A stretch of 64,000 bases of DNA, taken from an uncultured Bacteroidales bacterium. GTDB lineage: Bacteria; Bacteroidota; Bacteroidia; Bacteroidales; Muribaculaceae. The translations under genes and the position numbers were made by a program. Below, piece by piece: positions 17,506 to 26,605 of the stretch; position 1 is the first letter of the stretch; every line of letters begins with the position of its first letter. The notes under the pieces were generated by a model. It ran no database searches, was not told where the DNA came from, and was given only the letters and a program-made list of their open reading frames with translations. Location of the stretch: assembly GCA_947573135.1 (NCBI GenBank), contig CANPDU010000009.1:26724-90723 (forward strand), read 5' to 3'.

Positions 17506-18499
17506 ATGAAAGATTTAGTATCTGAAATACGCTCGATTATTGAAACCTCTCGGTCTAATGCTGTCCGATCAGTTGACTTTTGTCGCGTACAGATGTACTG
17601 GCAAATAGGACGACGCATTGTCGAGGAAGAACAAGGCGGCCAAGCCCGTGCCGAGTACGGAAAGAGTCTTATAAAGAATCTTGCCCAAGAGATAGAACCC
17701 GAATACGGAAGTGGTTTTAGCTATCGTCAGCTTAATTTTGCAAGGCAGTTTTTCCTGGAATACCCAAAAGTGAACGCACTGCGTTCACAATTCAATTGGA
17801 CTCAGTATCGTGCATTAATTCAAATTCCAGACAAATACAAACGCGAATATTACGAGCTTGAAGCAGCAAGTAATTGCTGGACTGCACGCCAGATGCAACG
17901 TCAGATTAATTCAATGCTATATGAACGCTTGCTTCTTAGCAATGATAAAGAATCTGTGCTTGCAATGGCGCGGAAAGAGAGAGCACCAGAAGCACCGCAG
18001 GAAATAGTTAAAGATCCAATGGTGTTGGAATTTCTGGGTCTTGAAAAAAGGCTCATTATTACGAGAGTGATCTTGAAACAGAGTTAATCAATCACTTACA
18101 AGAATTTATTCTTGAACTTGGAAATGGGTTCACTTTCGTAGCGCGTCAAAAACGAATCATTCTTGAAGATGATGAGTTTTTTATCGACTTAGTCTTTTAC
18201 AACCGTCTTGCTCGCCGGTTCGTGATTTTGAGTTAAAGACAGGCGAGGTAACTCATCAGGATCTGGGACAATTGCAGATGTATGTCAATTACTACGACCG
18301 TACGGAGAAACTCCCGGAGGAGAATCCCACAATCGGAATATTACTATGCACTGCCAAAAACGACACATTGGTTAAGATGACCCTTCCCTCGGACAATAAC
18401 ACAATTGTTGCATCTAAATATCAACTCTATCTTCCCACAGAGCAGCAGTCGATAGCGGAAGTCGAGCGAGTTAAAAAGGAATGGGAAGAAACAAGATGA
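17506..18499 (+). pseudogene. DUF1016/YhcG-type PD-(D/E)xK nuclease, two frameshifts
   Basis: The full-length frame is split into three pieces. Piece one (17506 to about 18049) carries the DUF1016 N-terminal domain (YWQIGRRIVEEEQGG, YGSGFSYRQLNFARQFF). Adding one A to the A6 run at 18044-18049 restores KAHYYESDLETEL, the start of the nuclease domain, which then reads DEFFIDLVFYNR. Adding one T to the T4 run at 18226-18229 restores the catalytic ELKTGEVTHQDLGQLQMYVNYY. The product would be about 330 residues. Both lesions are single-base homopolymer losses, so either the gene is decaying or the assembly has errors. Related proteins occur as toxins or restriction-associated nucleases. Confidence 0.85.
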
Positions 18500-18636
18500 G
18501 ATTAAAAACGACAAAGTAACCGATGTCATTCTTATGTATTTGAATCTCCATATTTGTACCATACATCACCAATGCGTTGATAATCAGATGTGGTTAAATT
18601 TGAGGATGTGAAGTAAGTTTCCAATTAAACAATAAT

Positions 18637-18680
18637 AAAAATGGAGTGCTACTCAATGAGTTGCGCTCCATTTTTATTTA
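18637..18680. terminator. Bidirectional intrinsic terminator
   Basis: The stem AAAAATGGAGTGC (18637-18649) pairs with GCGCTCCATTTTT (18663-18675), with one G-T pair. A T-rich tract lies on one side and an A-rich tract on the other, so it can stop transcription from both directions. It separates the plus-strand island from the minus-strand redox operon. Confidence 0.7.
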
Positions 18681-18748
18681 TAGTAATAAGGCTACTCCAT
18701 AGTTAATGGTAATGGAGTTAACTCTATATTTGGGGAGAGAGATTTGAT

Positions 18749-19333
18749 TTACTGGTCAATCCATTTTTTAATCTGGTCGGGATCGGCGGGGAAACGAAGG
18801 CCCGTCTTCCAGTTGTAATCGGGATAGCCTTTTCTCAAAGTCGCATCAGCCTCCGACATCGGACTTTCATAAGATGTGCAGAACGGATAGATAACTTTTT
18901 CTTTCAGCTGTTCACGATAGTTGTCAAGGAATGTACGGATCACGGCCGGCTCCTCATGCCACCATATCGGGAAGCCGATAAATACGGTATCTATAGCCGC
19001 AAAGTTGACATCAACCGGTTTTATAGCCGGGCGAAGCGACTGATCGAGATGTTCCTGAGTGCAACGGGACTGTTCGTTAACCCAATCCACATCTTCTGAG
19101 GAATAAGGTTGCTCCGGCATCAGGCGAATTATCTTCGCCCCCGTGACGGCAGCAAGATCTTTGGCTGCGAGTTCTGTATTGCCTGAATGTGTGAAATAAA
19201 TGATTACACTTTTCATATCTTTATCTATTTGAGGTTGAGCATTGTTGTTTGCTGTTTTGGAAGCGCAGGCGGTCAGCACTACCGCATTTACCGCCAAAAT
19301 TGCCATGATAATTTTTATAAATTTCAGTTTCAT
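18749..19333 (-). CDS. Lipoprotein flavodoxin
   Basis: A flavodoxin fold with the FMN-phosphate loop THSGNTELAA and a second flavin-contact segment FIGFPIWWHEEPA. It is preceded by an N-terminal signal ending in the lipobox LTACAS, so the mature protein should be lipid-anchored outside the cytoplasm. I use the ATG at 19333. Export is unusual for a flavodoxin, because flavodoxins normally shuttle electrons in the cytoplasm. It is the last gene of the minus-strand redox operon, 15 bases after the hydrolase gene. Electron donor and acceptor are unknown. Confidence 0.85.
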   Translation of the reverse strand: MKLKFIKIIMAILAVNAVVLTACASKTANNNAQPQIDKDMKSVIIYFTHSGNTELAAKDLAAVTGAKIIRLMPEQPYSSEDVDWVNEQSRCTQEHLDQSLRPAIKPVDVNFAAIDTVFIGFPIWWHEEPAVIRTFLDNYREQLKEKVIYPFCTSYESPMSEADATLRKGYPDYNWKTGLRFPADPDQIKKWIDQ

Positions 19334-19348
19334 ATGCACGGGTGTCTG

Positions 19349-20380
19349 TTAAAGATTTTTGCAAAAAAACTCTGTGAGTTTATCACTTATCTGAGTAACG
19401 TATTCTGGCACGTAGTATGTCTGTATATGGGTTGCTCCGGGGACGAGGAACAGTTCCTTATCATTGGTGCCCGAGGCGTTGCTGAAGCATTGTTCCGTCA
19501 TGTAGAGTGTGTCGGCGTTGCTACCGGCAATCATAAGAAGAGGTTTATTGATAAGATGCATTCCCTCGGAAGCATCCCAGTCCATCAGGTCAATGAGACT
19601 GCTTTTGGTGTAACGGAACGTGGAATTGGGATGACGGTAGTTGACCATATAGTAGTCATACCCCTCACGGTATAAGTCAAATGGGAGTTTGGCGGCCTGT
19701 TCGGGTGTGACTCCGCCCATGTCACCGACATATTCAATCTCGCCTCCTTCAGCCTCCTTCTGACGGGCGGCACAGGCATCGGCAAGACGCTCCTGAATTT
19801 CGTTTATCTGTGAATCCATAAATCCGTTGCGTCGCACAATACCTGAATTGAACAGACTTATGGTAGCCACTGCCTTGAAGCGCTTGTCGGTCTGAGCTGC
19901 TTTTGCCGTATAGCCTCCTCCGCCACAGATGCCGAGAACACCCATACGTTCAGGGGCGACACCGGGATATGTGGCAAGAATGTCAGCAGCACGGTGTATA
20001 TCCTCCACGCGGTTGGCCGGTCTGTCGGTGTTACGCGGTTCGCCACCGCTCGCCCCCTGATATGCAGCATCGAAAGCAAGTGTGATATAACCTTTGCCTG
20101 CCATAATCTGAGCATAGTTTCCGGCAACCTGCTCTTTCACACCACCGTTGGGATGAGCTACTACAAGAGCGGGATATTTTTTTGATGGGTCATAATCAGC
20201 CGGAGTGTAAACATTAGCTGCGATTCGGAAACCGTTGAGGTCATATGCGATCGGATGTATGTTAACTTTGTCCGATTCGTTGGCCATGATGGCATTGTCA
20301 TATACAAGTCCATAAGGGTTGCCCTTGAAGGACAAAATGTCCTTAACTGCTACATTTTCAAAAATAGGTTTGTTATTCAT
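19349..20380 (-). CDS. Dienelactone-hydrolase-like alpha/beta hydrolase
   Basis: An alpha/beta hydrolase with oxyanion region [12 protein letters not shown] and nucleophile elbow GICGGGGY. The nucleophile position is Cys rather than Ser, as in dienelactone hydrolases. The acid and base are probably in MIAGSNADT and PGATHIQTY. No convincing signal peptide is present when the ATG at 20380 ([10 protein letters not shown]) is used; a longer frame to 20449 overlaps the preceding remnant. It is likely cytoplasmic and co-transcribed with the flavodoxin gene downstream. Substrate unknown. Confidence 0.8.
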   Translation of the reverse strand: MNNKPIFENVAVKDILSFKGNPYGLVYDNAIMANESDKVNIHPIAYDLNGFRIAANVYTPADYDPSKKYPALVVAHPNGGVKEQVAGNYAQIMAGKGYITLAFDAAYQGASGGEPRNTDRPANRVEDIHRAADILATYPGVAPERMGVLGICGGGGYTAKAAQTDKRFKAVATISLFNSGIVRRNGFMDSQINEIQERLADACAARQKEAEGGEIEYVGDMGGVTPEQAAKLPFDLYREGYDYYMVNYRHPNSTFRYTKSSLIDLMDWDASEGMHLINKPLLMIAGSNADTLYMTEQCFSNASGTNDKELFLVPGATHIQTYYVPEYVTQISDKLTEFFCKNL

Positions 20381-20415
20381 ATCATTTGTTTTTTGAGGCG
20401 ATGCTGCCAACGCAC

Positions 20416-20697
20416 TTAATATTGCGAAGACTCTGGGTCGTAACGCCATTCGAGAGGAAGAATATATTGCCCGAAGCCTTTGAATGCAGGATTATTGACG
20501 ACGTCGGCAACTATGCTGTCGGTTGTCAGATGATTGAATTTATCCATATTGTTTTCCAATCCGTCTTCTTTAGTATTATTATCATTTACAGATTGTACAA
20601 ACTGTAACGACTCCGTATTCCCGAGTGTTTCAGTGCAGCACGTGATAACCGCGAAAAAGGGAACAGATACCGAAAATATAACAAAGCGGACCTTCAT
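20416..20697 (-). pseudogene. Truncated secreted esterase, N-terminal remnant
   Basis: About 93 codons encode a signal-like N terminus (MKVRFVIFSVSVPFFAVITCC) and a segment MDKFNHLTTDSIVADVV, then [21 protein letters not shown]. In Bacteroidales this second segment normally introduces a full alpha/beta hydrolase. The frame stops right after it and the next gene begins 35 bases later, so the catalytic domain has been lost. Its ATG overlaps the upstream stop (TGATG), so the remnant is still translationally linked. It may survive as a short secreted peptide or be simple decay. Confidence 0.6.
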
Positions 20698-21410
20698 CAC
20701 CTGCCAATATTGTGAAAACGATAGCGAAGCCATACAATACCATGCTGACGGACTTCGACTGAAAACAGTTCCAGCGATTGACCTGTGGCGGGACTTTCAT
20801 CCATAGCACCGAAGTATTCAAAAATCGAAGGTGCGGCTGTGAGTCCGTCTATACCCGGATAAATCACAAGGCTCAGTTCATTGATAAGACCGGCGGCAAG
20901 CATGGCTCCGTTGATGACTCCACCACCTTGAAGTGATATTTTTCTCACCCCGAATTTATCATACAGTACAGACATAACCTCATCCAATGCAGTGGGATCT
21001 GCGAGGATTACATAAGATATACCTTTCTCTTCAAGCATGGCCAGATAATCACCGGTAGCGTTGATGCCAAGTATTGTCACAATATTGTCTCCACGCAGAC
21101 GGTCGGAAGTATAGGAAATATCTGCATCGGGATCGACTGTTATAAAGAGCCTCGCAGAATCACGATTTCCGATATATATTTTCCCGACCTTAGGATGATC
21201 TGTAGCCTTAGGCATAAACTTATAGGGAAACGCTTCACGAATCGTTGTCTTCCCAAACATCCAGGCATCAGTGTCAAGCAGGCGCCCTATTGCAGCATAT
21301 TCGGCAAAGAGTTTCCCGGCGTCGGTTCCGTCAAACGGAGGAGTCCAACGCGACGGCAACAAGCGACCGTCAACCGAACTCATTATGTGACAAACAACTT
21401 CTGGTTTCAT
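20697..21410 (-). CDS. RibD C-terminal domain / dihydrofolate-reductase-fold reductase
   Basis: An NADPH-dependent reductase of the RibD_C family. It shows the N-terminal HIMSSVDGRLLP strand, AWMFGKTTI, and the dinucleotide-binding ISLQGGGVINGAML segment near the C terminus. It lacks the RibD deaminase half and is not next to other riboflavin genes, so a role in riboflavin synthesis is unlikely. It lacks a signal peptide and should be cytoplasmic. Its start lies two bases downstream of the aldo/keto reductase stop, and its stop overlaps the next start, consistent with one operon. Confidence 0.8.
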   Translation of the reverse strand: MKPEVVCHIMSSVDGRLLPSRWTPPFDGTDAGKLFAEYAAIGRLLDTDAWMFGKTTIREAFPYKFMPKATDHPKVGKIYIGNRDSARLFITVDPDADISYTSDRLRGDNIVTILGINATGDYLAMLEEKGISYVILADPTALDEVMSVLYDKFGVRKISLQGGGVINGAMLAAGLINELSLVIYPGIDGLTAAPSIFEYFGAMDESPATGQSLELFSVEVRQHGIVWLRYRFHNIGR

Positions 21411-21412
21411 AA

Positions 21413-22354
21413 TCAATCATTCATTTTCCAGTTCAATATAAACTGTTCGGCTTCTTTATAATCCATGTTAAAGAACCGCTGTTCTTTGTCAATTCCACGG
21501 ATTTCAGCCATTTCTTCCGGGGTAAGTTCAAAATCGAAAATATCAATATTCTCAGTTATATACGGATGATATGTGGCACCGGGTATAGTGGAATGACCTT
21601 CCTGAATGTGCCACCGAAGTATTATCTGTGCAGGGGTCTTGCCATGCGTATCGGCTATTTTCATCAATACCGGATCTTTGAAAAGTGCGCCGTTGCTCAT
21701 AGCTCCGCCGAGAGGGAACCATGCTTCAAGGACAATAGAATCGTCAGCAAGTTTCGCCATCCACTTTTTTCTCTGCGCGTATGGATGGCACTCAATCTGC
21801 ATCACTGCCGGCTTGATTTTAGCCCATTCGACGGCGGCAGTGTAAAGAGAATCAGCAGCATCGAAATTGCTCAGGCCAAGACTCCTGACTTTTCCGGAAG
21901 CAACGGCCCGTTCCATAGCACGCCATGCACCGCGCCAGTCACCCATAGGCTGATGCACATAGAGCAGATCAATATAGTCCAACCCGAGACGCTCGAGCAT
22001 ACGGTCAATAGCGGCATCTGCATCGCTATATTCACTGGGCCAAAGTTTGCTCGTCACCCAGATTTCCTCACGTGGCACACCACTTTCCGTTATGGCTTGC
22101 CCCACTCCGCGCTCAACGCGATAGGCATGGGCCGTGTCGATATGGCGGTAGCCGTTATTCAATGCAAATAACACTGCATCGGCAGCTGTGGAATCACCGG
22201 GGACATTGTATGTTCCAATTCCAAAACGTGGCATCTGTTGCCCATTATTAAGTGTGACATAAGGAATACCATCAATGATTTTTTCTTCGGCTTTGATGCT
22301 GTATGTGACCGCAGTCACCAACAAAACGGCCATAAATGTCTTTCTTAATTTCAT
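21413..22354 (-). CDS. Exported aldo/keto reductase (DkgA-like)
   Basis: An aldo/keto reductase of the 2,5-diketogluconate reductase type. The catalytic tetrad is visible: D and Y in HIDTAHAYRVE, K in TSKLWPSEY and H in LLYVHQPMGDW. The cofactor-site sequence near the C terminus is STIPGATYHPYI. The first 22 residues (MKLRKTFMAVLLVTAVTYSIKA) form a convincing Sec signal peptide ending AxA-like, so it is predicted to be periplasmic. That is odd for an NADPH enzyme. Six bases separate it from the second reductase gene upstream. Confidence 0.88.
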   Translation of the reverse strand: MKLRKTFMAVLLVTAVTYSIKAEEKIIDGIPYVTLNNGQQMPRFGIGTYNVPGDSTAADAVLFALNNGYRHIDTAHAYRVERGVGQAITESGVPREEIWVTSKLWPSEYSDADAAIDRMLERLGLDYIDLLYVHQPMGDWRGAWRAMERAVASGKVRSLGLSNFDAADSLYTAAVEWAKIKPAVMQIECHPYAQRKKWMAKLADDSIVLEAWFPLGGAMSNGALFKDPVLMKIADTHGKTPAQIILRWHIQEGHSTIPGATYHPYITENIDIFDFELTPEEMAEIRGIDKEQRFFNMDYKEAEQFILNWKMND

Positions 22355-22360
22355 ATCAAT

Positions 22361-23371
22361 TTATTTAGCGGTTGAAAGTATTTTTGAGCCACCGAATACC
22401 TCACTCATCGTCATCGAATCAAGTGTGCTGTCAATAGCTTCTATTTCTTTGTTAGTCAATTTAACATCCGTCGCTCCTGCATTTTCTTTAAGACGGCAAA
22501 GATGACGGGTACCCGGTATGGGTACAATCCACGGTTTTTTGCATAGCATCCATGCGAGAGATATCTGAGAGGGTGTGGCATGGTGTTCGTCGGCAAGATG
22601 AAGTATGTATCTCAACAGTTCCTGATTCTTATTAAAGCTTTCTTTCTGAAACTGAGGCATGGCGGCACGATAATCAGAACGAGGATCAAACTTCGATGTA
22701 GCATCGTAGTTTGTTGTCAGCAGTCCGTTGGCAAGCGGTGAAAATGCTACAAAACCGACACCAAGTTCTTCAAGCACAGGAAACAGCGCCTCATGCCATC
22801 TTGCCATCATCGAATAGCGGTTTTGCACCGCAGTAACACGGCATACGACATGGGCACGTCGGAGATAATCCTCATCAGCCTCTGAGATGCCCCAATGGAG
22901 AATTTTGCCTTCTGTGATAAGGTCTCGCATCACTTCCGCCACCACCTCAGGCTCCACAGCCGGATCTATCCTGTGCTGATAATACAAGTCAATGTGATCG
23001 GTACGCAGACGGCGCAATGAGCCCTCTACAGCGTGCCGGATTGCTTCCGGACTTGAATCGGGAATTATTGGATGCGGGCCATCACCCTCCGGATGATCAA
23101 AAGAGAGACCAAATTTTGTAGCAAGCACAACACGGTCACGGTATTTATACAATGCTTCACCGAGAAGTTCCTCATTGGCATGTGGGTCGTTGACCGTCCC
23201 ATAAATCTCTGCGGTATCAAACATGGTGTAGCCCATATCAACCGCATCTTCGAGCAAACGTGACATTTCACGTTTATCCGCGGGGAGACCGTAACCGTGA
23301 CTCATGCCCATGCAGCCAAGCCCGACAGCCGAGACCCGTAGACTACTCATGCCTAAAGTTCTGTACTCCAT
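22361..23371 (-). CDS. Aldo/keto reductase (AKR13-like)
   Basis: A cytoplasmic aldo/keto reductase. It opens with MEYRTLGMSSLRVSAVGLGCMGMSHGYG, here split as the start MEYRTLGMSSLRV and the family motif GLGCMGMSHGYG. Catalytic residues are in FDTAEIYG (D, Y), ATKFGLSF (K) and DLYYQHRID (H), and the cofactor end is PIPGTRHLCRLKEN. The TIM barrel is complete at 336 residues. It starts one base after the stop of the flavodoxin-esterase gene, so it is co-transcribed with it. Likely reduces aldehydes or ketones; substrate unknown. Confidence 0.9.
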   Translation of the reverse strand: MEYRTLGMSSLRVSAVGLGCMGMSHGYGLPADKREMSRLLEDAVDMGYTMFDTAEIYGTVNDPHANEELLGEALYKYRDRVVLATKFGLSFDHPEGDGPHPIIPDSSPEAIRHAVEGSLRRLRTDHIDLYYQHRIDPAVEPEVVAEVMRDLITEGKILHWGISEADEDYLRRAHVVCRVTAVQNRYSMMARWHEALFPVLEELGVGFVAFSPLANGLLTTNYDATSKFDPRSDYRAAMPQFQKESFNKNQELLRYILHLADEHHATPSQISLAWMLCKKPWIVPIPGTRHLCRLKENAGATDVKLTNKEIEAIDSTLDSMTMSEVFGGSKILSTAK

Positions 23372-23372
23372 A

Positions 23373-24920
23373 TTATTTTAGTATCTTAATGGCCTTTTGG
23401 CCTCTTTTTACAATATAAATTCCATTGTTTGCCGAGTCTGTCGGCACTTGACGTCCATATAGGTCATACAACGTTTCCTTGTCATTCGTATCCGCCATGT
23501 CTGCCTCAATATCATTTATTGCAGAATTCTCAGACATTATGTCTGAAAGAAAAGTATCAAAATCTCGGCCCCACACATCATGGTTACCACCTGTTCCGTA
23601 ACCATGAGGATAATTCTGAAGTATCTTACGTTCTACACGGCAACCGGCCTGTTCGACAGAGTTGGCATTCTGAGTGAACTGCCCGGCAAAACCGTCTCTC
23701 GTACCCCAACAGTAAAAAGCCGGAGGAAGATTGGCGTTGCGGAGTGTCTCGACATTGTTCATCGACACGCTGAGGCGGCCATAGAAAGAATATATCATGC
23801 CTACAGCACACGCATCAACCGAAATATTGTCAAGTTCATCAGGGACGTATGTGTTATCAAGTGCCGAACCATTTTTCAGGCCACGCCAGTTCAATAGGAC
23901 TTCACCATTGAGGATGCCGCCGGCCGAGAAACCGACAAGAGCGATGTCCTCCGGTCTGATTCTGTATTCAGCAGCGTGAGATTTGACATACCGTATGCCC
24001 CGTTGCAAGTCTGTAGCACTCTCCTGCATAGTGTAAGGATTAATACGATAATTGACGACAAAACACTGATAGCCCATTGATGTAAGCATATCGGCAATGT
24101 CATAACCCTCATTCTGCATACTACGGAACATAAAGGCTCCGCCCGGACAGATCATTACAGCACCTTTAGGCTGAACATCGTCAGCAACAGTGAACACTTC
24201 GAGATTGGGATTGAAATCAGGTCCGTCAGAATTGTTTACATTAGGTGTCACTGTCGGTATATTGCCTCGTTCCCAAAGATTGACTTTACCCGTCATCACA
24301 GCATCACCTAAATCTGACGGATTATTGTTATTCCACTCTTCATTGATAAGATCAATCCAGGTCTGTATTCTCTGCACGTTAATGCCACCGCTTGTCAGTC
24401 CCTCACCCGTAAGATGAGAGGCTTCGGGAGTTATGTTAACAATCTCAGCTAGCGTTTCGTCACGATAAGTTGCGGCATAGGTACAGAATGGAACAACGGT
24501 CTTACCGTTGAAATCATAACTTTCACAGAATGTATGGATAATCATCGGTGTGGTCCACCACCATATAGGGCAACCGATGAATACGACGTCATAATCATCC
24601 CAGTTCTGCACTCTATCCTTGATCTCAGGACGGGCATTATTTTCTTTCTCCTCGCGTGCGACCTCTGTACACGGTGTGTATGCAGTAGGATAAGGGACGA
24701 CGGGCTCAATGCTGAAAATATCACCACCGGTGATATCCTGAATCTGCCGCGCCATACGTTGAGTCGTTCCTCCCCAGGAAAAATAAGCAATCAGTACCTT
24801 TTTCCCGCCAAAATAGCTTACATTATCACCTGCTGCCGCTTTCAAAGGGTCGTCGCCGGCACAGGATGTGCCACAGCCCAATAATAAAAAAGCAAACAGA
24901 ATGCTAAATAATTTTTTCAT
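23373..24920 (-). CDS. Lipoprotein flavodoxin-esterase fusion with sorting-like tail
   Basis: Three parts can be read. Residues 1-16 are a lipoprotein signal (LLLGC). Residues about 40-195 form a flavodoxin with FMN loop SWGGTTQRMA and IGCPIWWWTTP. Residues about 235-460 form an alpha/beta hydrolase with ICPGGAFMF oxyanion loop, nucleophile GFSAGG (S332), acid WGTRDGF and base GGNHDVW. The last 35 residues (LYDLYGRQVP ... GIYIVKRGQK) resemble the type IX C-terminal signal seen in Bacteroidales proteins. A fused exported flavodoxin and esterase is unusual. First gene of the minus-strand operon, divergent from the AraC gene. Confidence 0.85.
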   Translation of the reverse strand: MKKLFSILFAFLLLGCGTSCAGDDPLKAAAGDNVSYFGGKKVLIAYFSWGGTTQRMARQIQDITGGDIFSIEPVVPYPTAYTPCTEVAREEKENNARPEIKDRVQNWDDYDVVFIGCPIWWWTTPMIIHTFCESYDFNGKTVVPFCTYAATYRDETLAEIVNITPEASHLTGEGLTSGGINVQRIQTWIDLINEEWNNNNPSDLGDAVMTGKVNLWERGNIPTVTPNVNNSDGPDFNPNLEVFTVADDVQPKGAVMICPGGAFMFRSMQNEGYDIADMLTSMGYQCFVVNYRINPYTMQESATDLQRGIRYVKSHAAEYRIRPEDIALVGFSAGGILNGEVLLNWRGLKNGSALDNTYVPDELDNISVDACAVGMIYSFYGRLSVSMNNVETLRNANLPPAFYCWGTRDGFAGQFTQNANSVEQAGCRVERKILQNYPHGYGTGGNHDVWGRDFDTFLSDIMSENSAINDIEADMADTNDKETLYDLYGRQVPTDSANNGIYIVKRGQKAIKILK

Positions 24921-24974
24921 TGTTACTTTTGTATAAAATTCTGATTATTTATTCCGGATCAATGTCTTTAGGCG

Positions 24975-25002
24975 CAAAGTTACAAACGCAAACCAGCAGC
25001 AA
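24975..25002 (-). promoter_or_regulatory. Candidate promoter of the redox operon
   Basis: On the minus strand, TAACTTTG (plus-strand 24975-24982) matches TAnnTTTG, with TTG 17 bases upstream (25000-25002). Transcription would begin near 24969, about 50 bases before the first gene. The rest of the 24921-25203 gap is AT-rich and should hold the AraC-type operator. Confidence 0.45.
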
Positions 25003-25203
25003 CCTTATACATATTACGGTAAAAAAGCAATAAAAAGGAGAATGTATCTCAATTATTCCCTCATCATAACCATGACGCATCCATCAGAAACATCATTTAC
25101 ACGAATAAATTAATATAATTACCGAATTATTTACAAGTATGTCATTTTATCGAAATCTTAATTTTGTAATCATTTAATCAGCACATTATTATTAATTTTG
25201 CAC

Positions 25204-26010
25204 ATGGAACAGCTTAACGATGTAATAATCGAGAATTCCCTTGATGGCATCGGATCCGACCGATATATAAATTATCTCGCCCACTCTCTGTGTCTGGGCG
25301 GAAGATGCTCTTTTTCATTCAACGGACGCCCCTTTGAACTTCGCGAGGGGGATCTGATGATCGTACGTAAAGGCAAACTTGTTGATAAAATCACTCCTTC
25401 AGAAGATTTCCAAGTCAAAACCCTGTATGTCACAGCCCCCTTCATTGAATTGTGCACACCTCAAACGAACTACGGGATGAAGGGACAACTAGCGCTTTTT
25501 CTAAATCCGGTCATGAGTCTTAACACGGATCAGAGATTTGTCTGTGAACGCGATTTCCGCTGGATAAGCTACCGTCTCGCACAAACAAATCACACCTTTT
25601 ATCGGGAACTGCTGATAAACGCCGTTCAGTCTGCAATTCTCGACTTCTTCGATTTCCATTCGGTGATAAATAACGAACCGACGGTTTCGACACAAATCTC
25701 CTCTCTGATGAGTCGTTTTCTCGACATGCTCGAAAACGGAGACTACCGACACAATCGTGAAGTGACATATTATGCCGATGCGTTATGCGTTACTCCAAAA
25801 TATCTATCAGAGGTATCAAAAAAAGTCAGCGGCTATCCGGCTAATTATTGGATCAACCGTTACACGTCGCTCGACATTGCAAGGCTGCTACGAGATAAAT
25901 CGCTTACTTTTGTTCAGATTTCAGACATGTTCCGTTTCTCTTCACCGGCCTACTTCAGCAGATATGTCCAACGCACACTTGGACTGAATCCGACCAAATA
26001 CCGCGAATAA
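25204..26010 (+). CDS. AraC-family transcriptional regulator
   Basis: The C-terminal double helix-turn-helix of AraC/XylS regulators is clear: YYADALCVTPKYLSEVSKKVSG, split here as YYADALCVTPKYL and SEVSKKVSGYPANYW, then DKSLTFVQISDMFRFSS and PAYFSRYVQRTLGLNPTKYR. The N-terminal part is a cupin-like sensor domain (CSFSFNGRPFELREGDLM). I use the ATG at 25204, since the first two codons of the longer frame start with TTG. It is divergent from the redox operon, whose expression it probably controls, and upstream of the NTF2-like gene. Confidence 0.9.
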   Translation: MEQLNDVIIENSLDGIGSDRYINYLAHSLCLGGRCSFSFNGRPFELREGDLMIVRKGKLVDKITPSEDFQVKTLYVTAPFIELCTPQTNYGMKGQLALFLNPVMSLNTDQRFVCERDFRWISYRLAQTNHTFYRELLINAVQSAILDFFDFHSVINNEPTVSTQISSLMSRFLDMLENGDYRHNREVTYYADALCVTPKYLSEVSKKVSGYPANYWINRYTSLDIARLLRDKSLTFVQISDMFRFSSPAYFSRYVQRTLGLNPTKYRE

Positions 26011-26059
26011 TTTCCAATAATACAATCTTTTAAAACACATCGTCAAATTACCTGTATTC

Positions 26060-26509
26060 ATGACACGTATAATATTATCACTGATAGGCCTGTGCATGTA
26101 CTGCACATCAATGACAGCCCAAGAAACCGTAAGTTTCACTCCTGAAGAACAAGAAATGATCGATCTCTCCAATGCCAAATGGCAATGGATGTCGGATAAA
26201 AATGTAGACAAGCTATCTGATTTGTTCCACGAAAGCGCACAGTTTGTTTATATGGGAGGTTATTGGGGAAAAGTCCCGGAACTTAACACCATAAAAGAAG
26301 GAGGAATTTGGTATAAGAAAGCTGAAATCCACAAGCAGGAAGTTAGATTTGCCGGGCCGACAGCTACCGTTTACAGTACGATTCACCTTGATTCTGTAGT
26401 CGGAGGACATGATGTCCGGTTTCCATTTTTTGTCACCGAAACCTATCTCAAAGAAAACGGAAAATGGAAACTTATTTCACTGGTATTTACAAAGACACTC
26501 GGAGAATAA
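26060..26509 (+). CDS. Exported NTF2-like protein (DUF4440/SnoaL-like)
   Basis: A 149-residue protein with a signal peptide (MTRIILSLIGLCMYCTSMTAQ) and a single NTF2-like cone fold. Typical features are EQEMIDLSNAKWQWMSDKNVD, split as EQEMIDLSNAKW and MSDKNVDKLSDLFHESA, and the C-terminal strand FVTETYLKENGKWKLISL. Such domains bind small ligands or act as isomerases; no catalytic residue can be assigned. It follows the AraC gene by 49 bases and is probably in its regulon. It converges on an exported hydrolase. Confidence 0.8.
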   Translation: MTRIILSLIGLCMYCTSMTAQETVSFTPEEQEMIDLSNAKWQWMSDKNVDKLSDLFHESAQFVYMGGYWGKVPELNTIKEGGIWYKKAEIHKQEVRFAGPTATVYSTIHLDSVVGGHDVRFPFFVTETYLKENGKWKLISLVFTKTLGE

Positions 26510-26557
26510 GCCTATTATCAACAACCTTCTGTAGGAATCAACATATCCGGGCCATTA

Positions 26558-26605
26558 GTTAAGCAATAACGGATTGCCTAATCAGCCAATCCGTTATTGC
26601 TTAAC
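26558..26605. terminator. Perfect 19-bp hairpin overlapping a gene end
   Basis: GTTAAGCAATAACGGATTG (26558-26576) and CAATCCGTTATTGCTTAAC (26587-26605) are perfect inverted copies separated by 10 bases. The right arm lies inside the last codons of the minus-strand hydrolase and the stop codon lies in the loop. It probably serves both convergent genes as a terminator, but there is no long T tract. Confidence 0.6.

Noticed and set aside
25193..25200. TAATTTTG promoter element just before the AraC gene
   Set aside because: It ends three bases before the ATG and lacks a correctly spaced -33 element.
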